Source: an uncultured Lachnospiraceae bacterium | GTDB lineage: Bacteria > Bacillota > Clostridia > Lachnospirales > Lachnospiraceae | Assembly (NCBI GenBank): GCA_910578845.1 | Contig: CAJTSL010000028.1 | Location: 1 to 47,054 of the forward strand | DNA: 47,054 nucleotides | Direction of reading: 5' to 3' | Shown: piece by piece, positions 7,586 to 15,109 of the stretch | How positions within the stretch are numbered: position 1 is the first letter of the stretch | How the letters are laid out: each line of letters starts with the position of its first letter | Position numbers and translations under genes: made by a program | Notes under the pieces: model-generated | What the model saw: the letters and a program-made list of their open reading frames with translations, nothing else | What the model was told of the DNA's origin: nothing | Databases searched by the model: none

Positions 7586-8848
7586 ATGTATCAGGCGGAT
7601 TTGACAAGGATCAAAGAATGTATGAAGAGGGCAAAGCAGGGCGGGGAGCTGACAATCGGCTTCCTTGGCGGCTCTATTACGCAGGGAAGCCTTGCCAGTA
7701 CGGAACAGGATGCGTATGCTTATAGAGTGTTCCACTGGTGGGAGGAAACGTTCCGGACGGCGCGCTTTTCTTATGTAAATGGTGGGATTGGCGGGACGAC
7801 TTCCTATTATGGAGTATCGCGTGCCGTAACGGATGTGCTGATGTACCAGCCGGAGTTTGTGGTCGTTGATTTTAGCGTCAATGATGAAGCGGATGCATTT
7901 TTCCAGGAGACGTTTGAAGGCGTGGTACGTAAAATCTTAAGCTGGCCCTCTCATCCTGCGCTTGTATTATTGAATAATGTTTATTATGATACAGGGGCAA
8001 ATGCTCAAGCATACCATAACGCGATAGGAGAATGGTACCATGTGCCGTATGTGAGCATCAAGGATACGGTATACAAACAGATGGTAAACGGAGAATATAC
8101 AAGAGACGAACTGACGAGCGACGGGTTGCATCCAAATGATAAAGGACATGCGCTTGTAGCGGGAGAGATCATAGCATTTCTGGAAGCGATCCAAGCATCG
8201 CTGGATACGGAAACAACCGCCGCGGATGAAAGAGGGCAGACAATTGCTAAGACGGCAATGAGTGCCGTGGAGGCAGAGAGGGCAAAGATAGAAAAAGCAG
8301 AGGGGACAAAGATAGAAAAGGCAGAGGGTGCAAAGATAGAAAAGGCAAAGACAGAGGATACAAAGGCGCAGGCAGAACCGTTTACGGATGCGGCATGGGA
8401 AGATGTGCTTCCGGAGCCTATGACAAAGAACGCTTACGAAAATGCTAAGAGACTGACTATCCGGGAAATTTCACCCAGGCTCGATGGCTTCCGTGCCGAT
8501 GCAAGAGAAAAGATGGGACATTTAGACCATTTCAAAAATGGCTGGATTGGCACAAAGCCAGGAGACGGCATTATCTTTGAAGTAGAAGCTTCTTGTATTG
8601 CCGTGCAGTACCGGAAGACAATCAGGCGCCCCGCTTTGCGCGCCGAGCTTATTCTGGATGGAGATACGGCACATAAAGTCATACTGGATGGTAATTTCGA
8701 GCAAGACTGGGGAGACTGCCTGTTTCTTGAGCCGATCCTGCATCATGGGGAGTTGGCTAGACATACGGTGGAAATCCGCATATGCGAGGAAGAGCAGATT
8801 GACAGAGAGGTTACTCCGTTTTATTTGATGGCGCTTATCATAGCGTGA
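7586..8848 (+). CDS. SGNH acetyl esterase, CE17-like, acting on acetylated manno-oligosaccharides
   Basis: Cytoplasmic SGNH hydrolase that probably removes acetyl groups from manno-oligosaccharides before phosphorolysis. No signal peptide. Block I is GFLGGSITQG with nucleophile Ser30; the oxyanion Gly is in GGIGGTTS; block III Asn99 is in VDFSVND; the Asp179/His182 pair is in SDGLHPND. The catalytic domain spans about 1-205. A Lys/Glu/Ala linker (about 206-265) follows, then a beta-rich C-terminal domain (about 270-420) like the accessory domain of R. intestinalis CE17. Family number is assigned from context and architecture, not from a search. The 420-residue length is longer than I expect for the family because of the linker. 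Confidence 0.8.
   Translation: MYQADLTRIKECMKRAKQGGELTIGFLGGSITQGSLASTEQDAYAYRVFHWWEETFRTARFSYVNGGIGGTTSYYGVSRAVTDVLMYQPEFVVVDFSVNDEADAFFQETFEGVVRKILSWPSHPALVLLNNVYYDTGANAQAYHNAIGEWYHVPYVSIKDTVYKQMVNGEYTRDELTSDGLHPNDKGHALVAGEIIAFLEAIQASLDTETTAADERGQTIAKTAMSAVEAERAKIEKAEGTKIEKAEGAKIEKAKTEDTKAQAEPFTDAAWEDVLPEPMTKNAYENAKRLTIREISPRLDGFRADAREKMGHLDHFKNGWIGTKPGDGIIFEVEASCIAVQYRKTIRRPALRAELILDGDTAHKVILDGNFEQDWGDCLFLEPILHHGELARHTVEIRICEEEQIDREVTPFYLMALIIA
8284..8355 (+). repeat. Three 24-bp tandem repeats in the esterase linker
   Basis: Three consecutive 24-base units starting AAAGATAGAAAA encode repeated K-IEKAEG(T/A) octapeptides in the linker of the esterase. The third unit diverges at its end. 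Unit length is a multiple of three, so copy number can change without breaking the frame. Confidence 0.8.
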
Positions 8849-8850
8849 GA

Positions 8851-8897
8851 AGGACTTTTAGCCACTCACAGCAGAGGGTGTTTTGCTGAGAAGTCCT
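8851..8897. promoter_or_regulatory. Stem-loop between esterase and isomerase genes
   Basis: AGGACTT (8851-8857) pairs with AAGTCCT (8891-8897) around a 33-base loop with further short pairings. A small GATTTG/CAAATC hairpin follows near 8900-8918. There is no T-run. It is another structured spacer in this operon. Confidence 0.4.
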
Positions 8898-8971
8898 ACG
8901 ATTTGTCAAAGGCAAATCTTTATCACGTTCCGGATTGGAGATTAGGTTGAGAGAAAGGCAAAAATATTATC

Positions 8972-9931
8972 ATGAGTATATTAAAATTACGGCCGAGTTG
9001 TAAGGATTATATATGGGGCGGACATCGTCTGGCGGAAGAATATGGGATAGCGTATGATGGGAACGTGTTAGCGGAAGCATGGGAACTGTCCTGCCATCCT
9101 GACGGGCCATCTACGATTATAAACGGTGTCCATGCAGGAAAGTCGTTGCAACAGTATATAGATGAACAGGGAAAAGAAGTATTGGGAACAAATTGTAAAC
9201 AGTTTGAAGACTTCCCGATTTTGATCAAATTGATTGATGCAAAAGAGGATCTGTCAATCCAGGTGCATCCTGATAGTGAATATGCACTGCGAAACGAAGG
9301 GCAGTATGGAAAGTCAGAGATGTGGTATGTGCTGGATGCTGCTGAAGGAGCCTATTTATATTATGGCTTTCAGGAAGAGATCAATAAGGAAGAGTTTGAG
9401 AAGCGGATTAAAGAAGAGACGCTTCTGGAAGTTTTGAATGCCGTACCAGTACAAAAAGGAGATGTGCTTTTCATTGAAGCAGGGACCATCCATGCAATCG
9501 GCAAAAATATTATGGTCGCCGAAATCCAGCAGAACTCTAACGTGACTTATCGTGTCTATGATTACGGAAGAGTCGGCGAAGATGGGAAAAAGAGAGATTT
9601 GCATATCGAAAAAGCGCTTGATGTGACAAAGCGGGCGCCAGTCGTCAGAGACGGTAGCCATTATCCACATTTAGCGGATTGTGATTATTTCACCGTGGAT
9701 AAGCTAAACCTGGACAATGGCATCATGAAGAAGATGGAAGGTGTTGTTTCCGAGGCATCTTTTATGAGCATTCTCATATTGGATGGGAAGGGGACGGTTA
9801 CGAATCAGAAGGAAGCCGTAGGATTCCAGAAGGGGGACAGCTTATTCCTTCCGGCAGGAAGCGGCGCATATCAGATAGAAGGAATCTGCGATGCACTGAT
9901 AACGACAATCCGTGACCGGAGTAAGGCATAA
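8972..9931 (+). CDS. manA: Mannose-6-phosphate isomerase, class I
   Basis: Converts mannose 6-phosphate to fructose 6-phosphate, the exit from mannose catabolism; mannose 1-phosphate from the two phosphorylases reaches it after a phosphomannomutase encoded elsewhere. The zinc-cupin motifs are clear: IWGGHRLAEEYG, LSIQVHPD with metal ligands, KSEMWYVL, GTIHAIG and IQQNSNVTYRVYDYGR. Length 319 is that of the short Firmicutes form. ATG at 8972 with GAGAAAGG upstream. Last gene of the mannan cluster. Confidence 0.93.
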   Translation: MSILKLRPSCKDYIWGGHRLAEEYGIAYDGNVLAEAWELSCHPDGPSTIINGVHAGKSLQQYIDEQGKEVLGTNCKQFEDFPILIKLIDAKEDLSIQVHPDSEYALRNEGQYGKSEMWYVLDAAEGAYLYYGFQEEINKEEFEKRIKEETLLEVLNAVPVQKGDVLFIEAGTIHAIGKNIMVAEIQQNSNVTYRVYDYGRVGEDGKKRDLHIEKALDVTKRAPVVRDGSHYPHLADCDYFTVDKLNLDNGIMKKMEGVVSEASFMSILILDGKGTVTNQKEAVGFQKGDSLFLPAGSGAYQIEGICDALITTIRDRSKA

Positions 9932-9995
9932 ATAGAGGTATACGGACGAATACGTAGAAAGGACATTCTTGGAATGGAAGAAAAGAGGTAAGAGC

Positions 9996-10688
9996 GTGAA
10001 AATAACAATAATACATGGACAGAGCCATGATGGCTCTACCTGTCATATTGCAAGGTCGCTGGCAGAGAAATTGGGAGGTGAAGTAACGGAATTCTTCTTG
10101 CCGCGGGATTTTAGGGAGTTTTGTGTTGGCTGTACTGCCTGCTTTGAGGAATCCGAGAAAAAGTGCCCGCATTATGAGAAGTTATTGCCTATTACAAAAG
10201 CAATAGACGATGCGGACGTCCTTATATTGGCAAGCCCGGTCTACGTGTTCCATGTAACGGGCGCTATGAAGGCGTTATTAGACCATTATGGATGGCGCTT
10301 TATGGTGCATCGTCCCGAAGAAAAGATGTTCTCTAAGCAGGCTGTCTGTATCTCTACGGCGGCGGGAGCGGGGATGAAGAGCACGAATAAGGATATGGCA
10401 CATAGCACATTCTATTGGGGGATTGCCAAGACTTATCAATTCGGCGTTGCCGTGATGGAAGTTTCTTGGGAAAGAGTGAGCGCGAAAAAGAAACTGGCCA
10501 TAAACAAGAAATTAGAGCGGCTGGCCCGGAAAATAAAGAAGAAACAGAGCCATGTCAACCCCGCTCTGAAGACGAGAGCCTTTTTTATGGCGATGCGCAT
10601 AGCGCAGAAACATGGTTTTAATAAAGCGGACGCAGATTACTGGCAGGAAAAAGGCTGGACTGGTAAAAAGCGCCCGTGGAAAGCATAG
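9996..10688 (+). CDS. Flavodoxin-fold NAD(P)H-dependent FMN reductase family protein
   Basis: Probable FMN-binding oxidoreductase of the NADPH-dependent FMN reductase/WrbA-like family. The N-terminal strand-loop KITIIHGQSHDGSTCHIA binds FMN phosphate in this family, and the CVGCTACFE segment with nearby Cys residues followed by LILASPVYVFHVTGAMKALLD is typical of it. The GTG at 9996 has an AGAGGT site and matches the usual start (M-K-I-T-I); an in-frame TTG at 9969 is the alternative. The C-terminal third is Lys-rich and less conserved. Substrate unknown. It lies 64 bases after manA and may be co-transcribed. Confidence 0.75.
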   Translation: MKITIIHGQSHDGSTCHIARSLAEKLGGEVTEFFLPRDFREFCVGCTACFEESEKKCPHYEKLLPITKAIDDADVLILASPVYVFHVTGAMKALLDHYGWRFMVHRPEEKMFSKQAVCISTAAGAGMKSTNKDMAHSTFYWGIAKTYQFGVAVMEVSWERVSAKKKLAINKKLERLARKIKKKQSHVNPALKTRAFFMAMRIAQKHGFNKADADYWQEKGWTGKKRPWKA

Positions 10689-10729
10689 GGGTATAGGAAA
10701 TCCCGCAAAGCGAAGACAGCGATATGCTA

Positions 10730-11263
10730 TTAGCGTAGTTTCTCATCCAATGTGAAGGGGATATTATTTTGCTCTAATAAAGATTTTAGATAATCAATCT
10801 GGGGCAAATAATAGTCCGCTTCTTCTTCCTTGGTACGTTCGATAATTTCTTTGGAGCTGGTGCCGCATAAGTTTAATAGGCCTTCGCAAATCATAGGAGA
10901 GCCTCCTTCCGTTTTGATATTGGCAGTAGTTAATTGATGCATATACTGGACATAAATAGCCTGTTCCTGATGAAGTGTGTAATCATCGGTTAATTTCTGT
11001 ATAAGATTGGTAGCGGACAGATTATTGGTAAGACAATATAGATAGAGATTATCTTCTGGAGCTAGCTGCCTTGTGACGATAATCTGTGCAGTAAAGTTCT
11101 CTTTATTCCCGCGGGCAACGAGCCAAGTGGCTGCTTGCAGACATTTGGCGACTGCCGCGAGGGTCAAATACCCCGCTGCTCTGTAGCGCTGCAAGTTTGA
11201 TACCCCGTTGCTTGCAGCGGGGTATTTGATTCCGGGGATATAGAGACCCGTTGCCCATTTCAC
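10730..11263 (-). pseudogene. Truncated conserved protein, C-terminal fragment
   Basis: The last 130 or so codons look like a real protein tail (for example LYLYCLTNNL, YVQYMHQLTTANIK and EADYYLPQIDYLKSLLEQNN). The first 50 codons run through an intergenic palindromic repeat and do not look like a genuine N-terminus. No convincing ribosome site was found. It may be the remains of a larger Lachnospiraceae gene, possibly related to PD-(D/E)XK transposase-like proteins, but I do not recognise it securely. Confidence 0.45.
11164..11229. repeat. REP-like palindromic cluster (three copies)
   Basis: TCAAATACCCCGCTGC (11164-11179) is perfectly inverted at 11214-11229. A third, slightly changed copy (11196-11211) lies between and forms a tight hairpin with the right arm. 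Units of this kind recur in intergenic regions of related genomes, as far as I recall. Here it overlaps the dubious start of the fragment at 10730. Confidence 0.65.
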
Positions 11264-11368
11264 TTTCTTGGAGACATTAACAGATTGGCCAGAAAGTCAT
11301 TTAGAGCCTCTTTAGAGATAGCTTTGCTATACTGTTAAGAATAAAAAACAAGAAAGAAGGAAAAAACA

Positions 11369-12082
11369 ATGTGCAACAGAAAAAAGACAAAAGAAACAAA
11401 GGCAGCAGTAAGCCTGGGAACGGCAAAGCAGACAGACGTAAAAAGCGCAATCGCAAAGAGAGGATGGAGGACATTAGGACTGCTCCTTAGCATGGCATTG
11501 CTTGCGGTGGCAGTGACAGGATGTGGCAGTGCCGGGGATGATATGGGTGCGTCCCGGGTAGAAGTAATCCCTGTCGGGGAACAAGGAATGGACGCGGACG
11601 GAGACCGAAGCAGCTCTGAGGAACCGAAGCAAGATATGGAAAAGCCGCAAATAGCAGGTGAGGAGACAGGGAACACAAATGCAGCCGATACGGAAAAGCT
11701 GGATACAGAAGGTGCAGAAGCCGAGGTGGCGGGAGCAGGCAATGAGCAATTGCTTTGTGGGAGTATACGAAGCATTGGTGAAAATAGCATTGTCATAAGC
11801 CAGTCATTTGAAGAAACTGACAACGAAGACCCGGATGCGAGTATTATGGTTGAGCCAATAGAAGGAAGTCCGGAAGAGATACTGATTCAAGTGGATTTTT
11901 CGGAAGATACGGTACTTGAAGTAAAAACAGTAAAAAATGGAGGCGTGAACGGCGACTCGGATGTGGAACGCACGGAGGGAAGCATTGCCGATTTGAAAGA
12001 GCAGAGCAGTGTTGAGCTGACCGGTAATTATGAAGGAGCGGATTTTCGTGCCAAGAAAGTGGTTATTTATCGTTTTGTCTAA
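11369..12082 (+). CDS. Hypothetical lipoprotein
   Basis: A 237-residue exported protein. A long basic N-terminus precedes a hydrophobic helix (about 35-50) and lipobox VTGC. An acidic, low-complexity linker follows to about residue 120. The C-terminal 110 residues form a small beta-rich domain (starting CGSIRSIGENSIVI and ending in a KKVVIYRF strand), reminiscent of DUF5666-like domains. ATG at 11369 has an AAGAAGG site. It lies 105 bases before the response regulator and could be its target or co-transcribed partner. Function unknown. Confidence 0.65.
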   Translation: MCNRKKTKETKAAVSLGTAKQTDVKSAIAKRGWRTLGLLLSMALLAVAVTGCGSAGDDMGASRVEVIPVGEQGMDADGDRSSSEEPKQDMEKPQIAGEETGNTNAADTEKLDTEGAEAEVAGAGNEQLLCGSIRSIGENSIVISQSFEETDNEDPDASIMVEPIEGSPEEILIQVDFSEDTVLEVKTVKNGGVNGDSDVERTEGSIADLKEQSSVELTGNYEGADFRAKKVVIYRFV

Positions 12083-12121
12083 TATAGGTTATTGTTATGG
12101 AAACTTTGATATGAAATGATC

Positions 12122-12157
12122 CTCCAAGAATAAATGGTTCTCCAAGAATAAATGGTG
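12122..12157 (+). repeat. 18-bp tandem duplication upstream of the response regulator
   Basis: CTCCAAGAATAAATGGT occurs twice in direct succession (12122 and 12140), 30 bases before the regulator start. It could be a binding site for the regulator or a slippage product. Confidence 0.5.
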
Positions 12158-12187
12158 ATACGGGCAGACTGATGAGGAAATAAGAGC

Positions 12188-12880
12188 ATGAATAGGATTT
12201 TGATTATAGATGATGACAAAGAACTTTGTGCACTAATCAAGCGGAGTATTTTACAGGAGCGTATAGAAGCTGATTGCTGTTATTCCGGGAAATCCGGCTT
12301 GCTGCAACTGAAGGAAAAAGAATACCAGCTTGTCATACTGGACGTAATGATGCCCGGTTTTGATGGCTTTGAAACATTAGAGCAGATTAGAAAGGAAAGC
12401 AGTTTGCCTATTTTAATGTTCACATCAAAAAATGACAGTGCTTCGAAAGTGCGTGGTTTGCGGGCAGGGGCCGATGATTATTTAACCAAACCTTTTGATA
12501 TGGACGAGTTGATTGCCCGTATTGTCTCATTGATTAGGCGCTATACCCGTTTCAATCCAAAAGACGGACAGGCACAGACATTTGAGTTTGACGGATTGCG
12601 GATTGATCTTAACAGCCGTTCCGTTATCACAGTAAATGGAGAATATGAACTTCCCCCCAAAGAATTTGACATTCTCTTGCTCCTTGCCAAAAATCAGGGA
12701 AAGATACTGACAAAACAGCAAATATATGAAAAAGTATGGGGAGAGGAATATGTCTATGACGATAGCAATATTATGGCAATCATTAGCCGTTTGCGGAAAA
12801 AAATAGAAGAAAATCCCGGAAACCCTAAATATATACAGACGGTAAAAGGGATTGGCTACCGTTTCAGTAAGGAGGTATGA
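12188..12880 (+). CDS. OmpR/PhoB-family response regulator
   Basis: Transcription factor of a two-component system with the kinase that follows. Receiver domain at residues 1-115 with acidic pocket DDD (8-10), phospho-acceptor Asp52, Thr79 and Lys101. Winged-helix DNA-binding domain at about 130-228, ending with the usual IQTVKGIGYRF. 230 residues is standard. The kinase start lies 3 bases after this stop, and its ribosome site lies inside this gene's end. Direct repeats after the kinase gene (13826-13857) look like its binding site. Confidence 0.92.
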   Translation: MNRILIIDDDKELCALIKRSILQERIEADCCYSGKSGLLQLKEKEYQLVILDVMMPGFDGFETLEQIRKESSLPILMFTSKNDSASKVRGLRAGADDYLTKPFDMDELIARIVSLIRRYTRFNPKDGQAQTFEFDGLRIDLNSRSVITVNGEYELPPKEFDILLLLAKNQGKILTKQQIYEKVWGEEYVYDDSNIMAIISRLRKKIEENPGNPKYIQTVKGIGYRFSKEV

Positions 12881-12883
12881 CCA

Positions 12884-13807
12884 TTGTATACAGAAGCTAT
12901 AGTTGTGATGGGAATCGCGATTGTCCTTTTTTCTGTTTGCAGCTCCGTGCTGACCGTCCGGCGTGTGAAAAAGCAGCTATCGGAAATGTCTGACGCTTTG
13001 GAAGACGTAAAAAACGGAAATGGAAATAGGCGTATCTTAGCGGAAACACATGAACTTGTGGCGCCGGTTGCTTATGCAATCAACGATATTATCCTGTCTT
13101 ACGAGAACAGGCTTTCTGCCTACCGTCAAATAGAAGAAACAAACAGGCAGCTTATGACAAGCCTTTCCCATGATGTTCGCACACCACTCACTACACTGAT
13201 CGGATATTTGGACGCTGCACATAAAGGGATTGCCTTTGGAAAAGAGCGTGACGATTATATAGGAATAGCCCGCCGGAAAGCCTACGACTTAAAAGAATAT
13301 ATAGACGTGCTTTTTGACTGGTTTAAGCTGGGATCCAATGAATTTACCATGAACGTAGCGGAGGTTGATTTAACAGAGCAGACGCGGAATATACTGATCG
13401 ACTGGATACCAATATTTGAGGATACACAAGTAGATTTTACGATTGATATTCCAGAACAGCCTTTTCGGGTACAGATTGACCCGGACGGATATATGCGGAT
13501 CTTAAATAACCTTATACAAAATGTGATTACCCATAGCCATGCAGATAAAATTGAAATAGCTTTATCGGAACAGGATAGAAATATAAAAATTCTCCTGTCT
13601 GATAATGGGATAGGGATTGAGAAGGAAGATTTAAAACATATATTTGATCGGCTATATAAATGCGATAAGGGGCGGTCTGAAAAAGGCAGCGGTCTTGGAT
13701 TGGCTATCGTACATGAGCTTGTCGAAGAATTAAACGGGACAATAATGGCAGACAGCACACCGGGGAAAGGGACAGTTTTTACCCTGTTCTTCCCCTTGAC
13801 GGACTAA
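12884..13807 (+). CDS. Sensor histidine kinase
   Basis: Membrane kinase partnered with the regulator at 12188. TTG start at 12884, eight bases after GGAGG. One N-terminal membrane helix (about 5-24) and no extracytoplasmic domain. A short linker leads to the H-box SLSHDVRTPL (His96), then N-box NNLIQNVI, G1 DNGIGIEKED and G2 GSGLGLAIV. With no sensor loop it may sense inside the membrane or through a transporter, as the bacitracin-type kinases do, but no such transporter is next to it. 307 residues. Confidence 0.9.
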   Translation: MYTEAIVVMGIAIVLFSVCSSVLTVRRVKKQLSEMSDALEDVKNGNGNRRILAETHELVAPVAYAINDIILSYENRLSAYRQIEETNRQLMTSLSHDVRTPLTTLIGYLDAAHKGIAFGKERDDYIGIARRKAYDLKEYIDVLFDWFKLGSNEFTMNVAEVDLTEQTRNILIDWIPIFEDTQVDFTIDIPEQPFRVQIDPDGYMRILNNLIQNVITHSHADKIEIALSEQDRNIKILLSDNGIGIEKEDLKHIFDRLYKCDKGRSEKGSGLGLAIVHELVEELNGTIMADSTPGKGTVFTLFFPLTD

Positions 13808-13825
13808 TCCGCTTTCTCCAAATTA

Positions 13826-13877
13826 CAAGGTTAATGCAAGTTTCGTGCAAGGTTAATCAAGATTGGCGTGATAGAAT
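13826..13877 (+). promoter_or_regulatory. Probable promoter activated by the OmpR-type regulator
   Basis: CAAGGTTAAT appears at 13826-13835 and 13848-13857, exactly 22 bases apart (two helical turns), as expected for tandem binding of an OmpR-family dimer. TAGAAT (13872-13877) is a fair -10 box, and the downstream repeat occupies the -35 position. The target would be the methyltransferase gene at 14004, or a gene lost from this place. Confidence 0.6.
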
Positions 13878-14003
13878 GGCAGACATGAAAAAACTTTTTT
13901 GTTAAAAAAACATGAGGTGGAAGGCGGGATTAAAATATGTTACGCTATACCATAAAGGAAATAACAGTTTGATTATGGTAAGTGATAGGAGAAGAAAAAT
14001 ATT

Positions 14004-14702
14004 ATGCAATCATCCGGAGAATACATGCAGAATTTGAAACAATGGCTTCGGGATACAGCCGATTCCCCACTGGAAGAGATGTCTGACTTCTTTACAAAGC
14101 GTCTGCATGATTACGAAGAACATATGTCGGTTTGGGAGGAATCTTACCAAGTATTTGCTGAATCCTTACCTTCGGGATGCCAAAAGATTCTAGACTTAGG
14201 ATGTGGAACTGGCTTGGAATTGGACAAGATATGGCAAAAAAATCCAGATATTGAGGTGACAGGGGTAGATTTATGTGCCAATATGCTGGATAAACTACTA
14301 GAAAAACATCATGACAAGTCCCTTACCATAATATGCCAGGATTATTTCCAATACGATTTGGGATATGATAAATGGGATGCTGTAATTTCCTTTGAAAGCT
14401 TGCATCATTTCCTGCCGGAACGCAAAAAGGGATTATACCGGAATATTTATTGCAGCCTGAAAGAAAGAGGTGTTTTCATATTGGGAGATTACATTGCCTG
14501 TTGCAATGAAGAAGAGGAGCTTTTGCGCACTGTCTATCTGAACAAAAGAAAACAGTCTGCAACATCGGATAATTGTTATGTACATTTTGATATTCCAATG
14601 ACTTTGGCGCATGAAAAGGACCTATTGCAGGATGCAGGATTTGTAATTGAAAAAGTACTGGATGGCAAGGCAACAATTATGATAGCCAGTAAAGGAGACT
14701 AA
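14004..14702 (+). CDS. Class I SAM-dependent methyltransferase
   Basis: Rossmann-fold methyltransferase of 232 residues. Motif I is ILDLGCGTGLELD near residue 60, followed by the acidic residue after strand 2 (TGVDLCANML), post-motif ISFESLHHFL and LKERGVFILGDYIA. Substrate unknown; the class includes small-molecule and antibiotic-modifying enzymes. ATG at 14004 with AGGAGAAG. It may be driven by the promoter at 13826-13877, which would place it under the two-component system. Confidence 0.8.
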   Translation: MQSSGEYMQNLKQWLRDTADSPLEEMSDFFTKRLHDYEEHMSVWEESYQVFAESLPSGCQKILDLGCGTGLELDKIWQKNPDIEVTGVDLCANMLDKLLEKHHDKSLTIICQDYFQYDLGYDKWDAVISFESLHHFLPERKKGLYRNIYCSLKERGVFILGDYIACCNEEEELLRTVYLNKRKQSATSDNCYVHFDIPMTLAHEKDLLQDAGFVIEKVLDGKATIMIASKGD

Positions 14703-14793
14703 TGACTATGCCTTTGGAGATCTGAAAACCCACAAAGTATTACGGTTCGATAGCTATATATATGCAAAAAGCTTTTGATCAGAGGTACATACT

Positions 14794-14907
14794 ATGCAGA
14801 TTAAATACGAAAACATCATCCTTCGGGATAGGATTGAGTCTGACATTGAGGATTGTGTCCGTTGGTTTACAACCGGAACCGAGCGGCCGGATACCGATGC
14901 GCCGTAG
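14794..14907 (+). pseudogene. Truncated GNAT acetyltransferase (N-terminal fragment)
   Basis: A 37-codon fragment reading MQIKYENIILRDRIESDIED then CVRWFTTGTERPDTDAP matches the start of a GNAT family resembling AAC(6')-like enzymes, and stops at TAG (14905). The remaining roughly 140 codons of such a protein are missing or scrambled in the following 130 bases. Recent decay is suggested by how readable the fragment is. Confidence 0.55.
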
Positions 14908-15040
14908 GAAGCTTGAGATCAAAGACGGTCAGACCGTTCACCGTGCTATTGACATTGATATATTATAACGATCAAATTGATGTATCAACACTTTAACAAG
15001 TGTTTTGAATACAAATACGAAACAGAAAGGGTGGTTTTTT

Positions 15041-15079
15041 ATGAAAATGAGTCGTGTATGGAGGGTTCACGCTTCCTAA
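15041..15079 (+). CDS. Possible 12-residue leader peptide
   Basis: MKMSRVWRVHAS, ATG at 15041 with AAAGGGTGG upstream, ending at TAA (15077-15079). The last half of the ORF overlaps the left arm and loop of the hairpin at 15060-15085, ahead of the acetyltransferase gene. This resembles translation-attenuation leaders of resistance genes. Could be chance; the size makes it unprovable by eye. Confidence 0.4.
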   Translation: MKMSRVWRVHAS

Positions 15080-15085
15080 CCCTCC
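15060..15085 (+). terminator. Attenuator-like hairpin
   Basis: Perfect 8-bp stem GGAGGGTT / AACCCTCC with a 10-base loop, followed by GAATAAATTTTTGG. It sits 24 bases before the start of the tandem GNAT gene and overlaps the leader peptide, so ribosome position would decide whether it forms. Confidence 0.55.
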
Positions 15086-15109
15086 GAATAAATTTTTGGA
15101 GCAAACAAA

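Noticed and set aside
113..9931. Extracellular mannanase within the operon
   Set aside because: No GH26 or GH5 gene is present here; the locus starts from imported oligosaccharides.
11164..11229. CRISPR array
   Set aside because: Units are inverted, unevenly spaced and only three; no cas genes are in the window.
10730..11263. Intact 177-residue protein gene
   Set aside because: Only the C-terminal part looks like protein; the first part runs through a palindromic repeat and there is no ribosome site.
14762..14968. 68-residue ORF
   Set aside because: It is an out-of-frame reading over the GNAT fragment, which fits better in another frame.
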